This document shows positions 27,633 through 28,198 of a stretch of DNA of 28,198 nt, one piece after another (the stretch's first letter is position 1; each line of letters opens with the position of its first letter). The DNA is taken from the NCBI GenBank assembly GCA_039812375.1, contig JBDIAO010000033.1:1-28198 (forward strand), written 5' to 3'. A program made the position numbers and the translations under genes. The DNA is from JAGOME01 sp039812375. GTDB lineage: Bacteria; Actinomycetota; Actinomycetes; Actinomycetales; Dermatophilaceae. The notes under the pieces were generated by a model that did no database searches, was not told where the DNA came from, and saw only the letters and a list, made by a program, of their open reading frames with translations.

Positions 27633-27650
27633 CTGTGAAGGTCCTGTGAA
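27633..27650 (-). promoter_or_regulatory. Direct-repeat operator upstream of the response regulator
   Basis: CTGTGAA occurs at 27633-27639 and 27644-27650, an 11-bp period with a 4-bp spacer. On the coding strand this reads TTCACAG-GACC-TTCACAG. Tandem 7-bp repeats with 4-bp spacing are the standard binding site of OmpR/PhoP-type regulators. It lies about 46-63 bp before the GTG, overlapping the expected -35 region, so autoregulation is likely. Confidence 0.6.
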
Positions 27651-27668
27651 TCTGGGTAGGCGCATGGG

Positions 27669-27701
27669 GAAGGCTCGGCACCAGTGTGGTGCCGAGCCTT
27701 C
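27669..27701 (-). terminator. Hairpin terminator of pckG
   Basis: GAAGGCTCGGCACC (27669-27682) pairs perfectly with GGTGCCGAGCCTTC (27688-27701) over 14 bp, with a 5-nt loop AGTGT. It lies 23 nt beyond the end of the pckG gene coming from the right, and also shields the response regulator promoter from read-through. Confidence 0.85.
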
Positions 27702-27723
27702 GCCGTATGCCGTCAGGGCAGCC

Positions 27724-28198
27724 TCAGGAGGTGACCTCCAGGTTGGCCCGGAGAGTGTTGTATTCGTCGCGCATCTGGGAGGGCAGCCGGTCGCCGAACT
27801 TCTCCAGCCACTCGCCGATGAGGTCAGCCTCTCGGCCCCACTCGTCGGGGTTGACCGCGAGAGCCTTCTCGACCTGCTCGGTGGTCATGTCCAGGCCGGT
27901 GAGATCGAGCGCGTCGGCCCTGGGGACGAGCCCCACGGGGGTCTCGATCGCGTCGGCCTCGCCCTCAAGGCGCTCGACGATCCACTTCAGCACGCGGGCG
28001 TTGTCACCGAATCCCGGCCAGAGGAAAGAGCCGTCCTCGTCCCGCCGGAACCAGTTGACCTGATAGATCCGCGGCAGCTTGTCTGCGTCGGCCTGCTTGC
28101 CGATCTCCAGCCAGTGGTTGACGTAGTCGCCGGCGTTGTAGCCGATGAACGGCAGCATGGCCATGGGGTCACGGCGGACCACGCCAACAGCTCCGACT
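27724..28198 (-). CDS. pckG: GTP-dependent phosphoenolpyruvate carboxykinase, C-terminal part
   Basis: The frame enters from the right edge and ends at 27724; about 157 residues are visible. VVRRDPMAMLPFIGYNAGDY is the characteristic substrate/GTP-site stretch of PckG (usually V.RRDPMAMLPFCGYN). IYQVNWFRRDEDGSFLWPGF and GDNARVLKWIVER follow in the normal order. The enzyme turns oxaloacetate and GTP into phosphoenolpyruvate and CO2, the entry to gluconeogenesis. The catalytic P-loop lies outside the window. The use of GTP rather than ATP is typical of actinobacteria. A strong terminator follows. Confidence 0.96.
   Translation of the reverse strand, partial: VGAVGVVRRDPMAMLPFIGYNAGDYVNHWLEIGKQADADKLPRIYQVNWFRRDEDGSFLWPGFGDNARVLKWIVERLEGEADAIETPVGLVPRADALDLTGLDMTTEQVEKALAVNPDEWGREADLIGEWLEKFGDRLPSQMRDEYNTLRANLEVTS

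Overview
The window is high-GC DNA with dense, often GTG-initiated genes and overlapping start/stop codons. It carries a GTP-dependent PEP carboxykinase, a bifunctional-type dCTP deaminase, an EtfD-like Fe-S membrane oxidoreductase and an LCP-LytR_C cell-wall enzyme, which together point to an actinobacterium. A member of the Intrasporangiaceae/Dermatophilaceae is plausible, but that is inference.

Region 1 (1 to about 4980) is a decayed, nested genomic island whose right end abuts the 3' end of a tRNA-Gly(CCC) gene. It holds a MobF relaxase remnant (about 150-330), a Phd/Doc-type toxin-antitoxin pair (702-1282), a frameshifted integrase C-terminus (1356-1503), an excisionase-like gene (1820-2080), and an integrase gene split in two (2077-2289 and 3967-4869). 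The two integrase halves join in frame into a normal 371-residue protein if a 1,677-bp segment is removed. That segment carries a tRNA 3'-half at its left tip and a two-gene HTH-nucleotidyltransferase/HEPN module (2617-3668) with its own palindromic operators.

Region 2 (4980-12527) is chromosomal: tRNA-Gly, a nitronate monooxygenase, dCTP deaminase, an alpha/beta hydrolase, a DHA2-type MFS exporter, and a four-gene glycine betaine/choline-type ABC importer (ATPase, two permeases, lipoprotein). Region 3 (12606-17322) has an EtfD-like oxidoreductase with an unusual repeat tail on the minus strand, then a divergent cysK-cysE operon for cysteine synthesis.

Region 4 (17315-22548, minus strand) is the most interesting part. 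It is a tightly coupled four-gene operon: a subtilase without a signal peptide, an ECF-like sigma factor, a small two-part protein, and a TPR-CHAT protease-like protein. A caspase-like protease, a sigma factor and a small candidate adaptor sitting together recall the logic of TPR-CHAT/Csx30/sigma in type III-E CRISPR systems, but no CRISPR component is present. It may be an uncharacterised protease-controlled transcription or defence module.

Region 5 (22758-28198) contains tRNA-Ser(TGA), a cold-shock protein with a strong terminator, an LCP-family ligase, tRNA-Ser(GCT) whose 5' end overlaps a histidine kinase gene, an OmpR-type two-component system, and the 3' part of pckG.

Several patterns run across the window. 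Short in-frame tandem repeats occur in at least five unrelated genes. Several starts look leaderless (TANNNT followed by 6-7 nt and the start codon). The word TATGCC/GGCATA is favoured over TACGCC/GGCGTA in the chromosomal part but not in the island.
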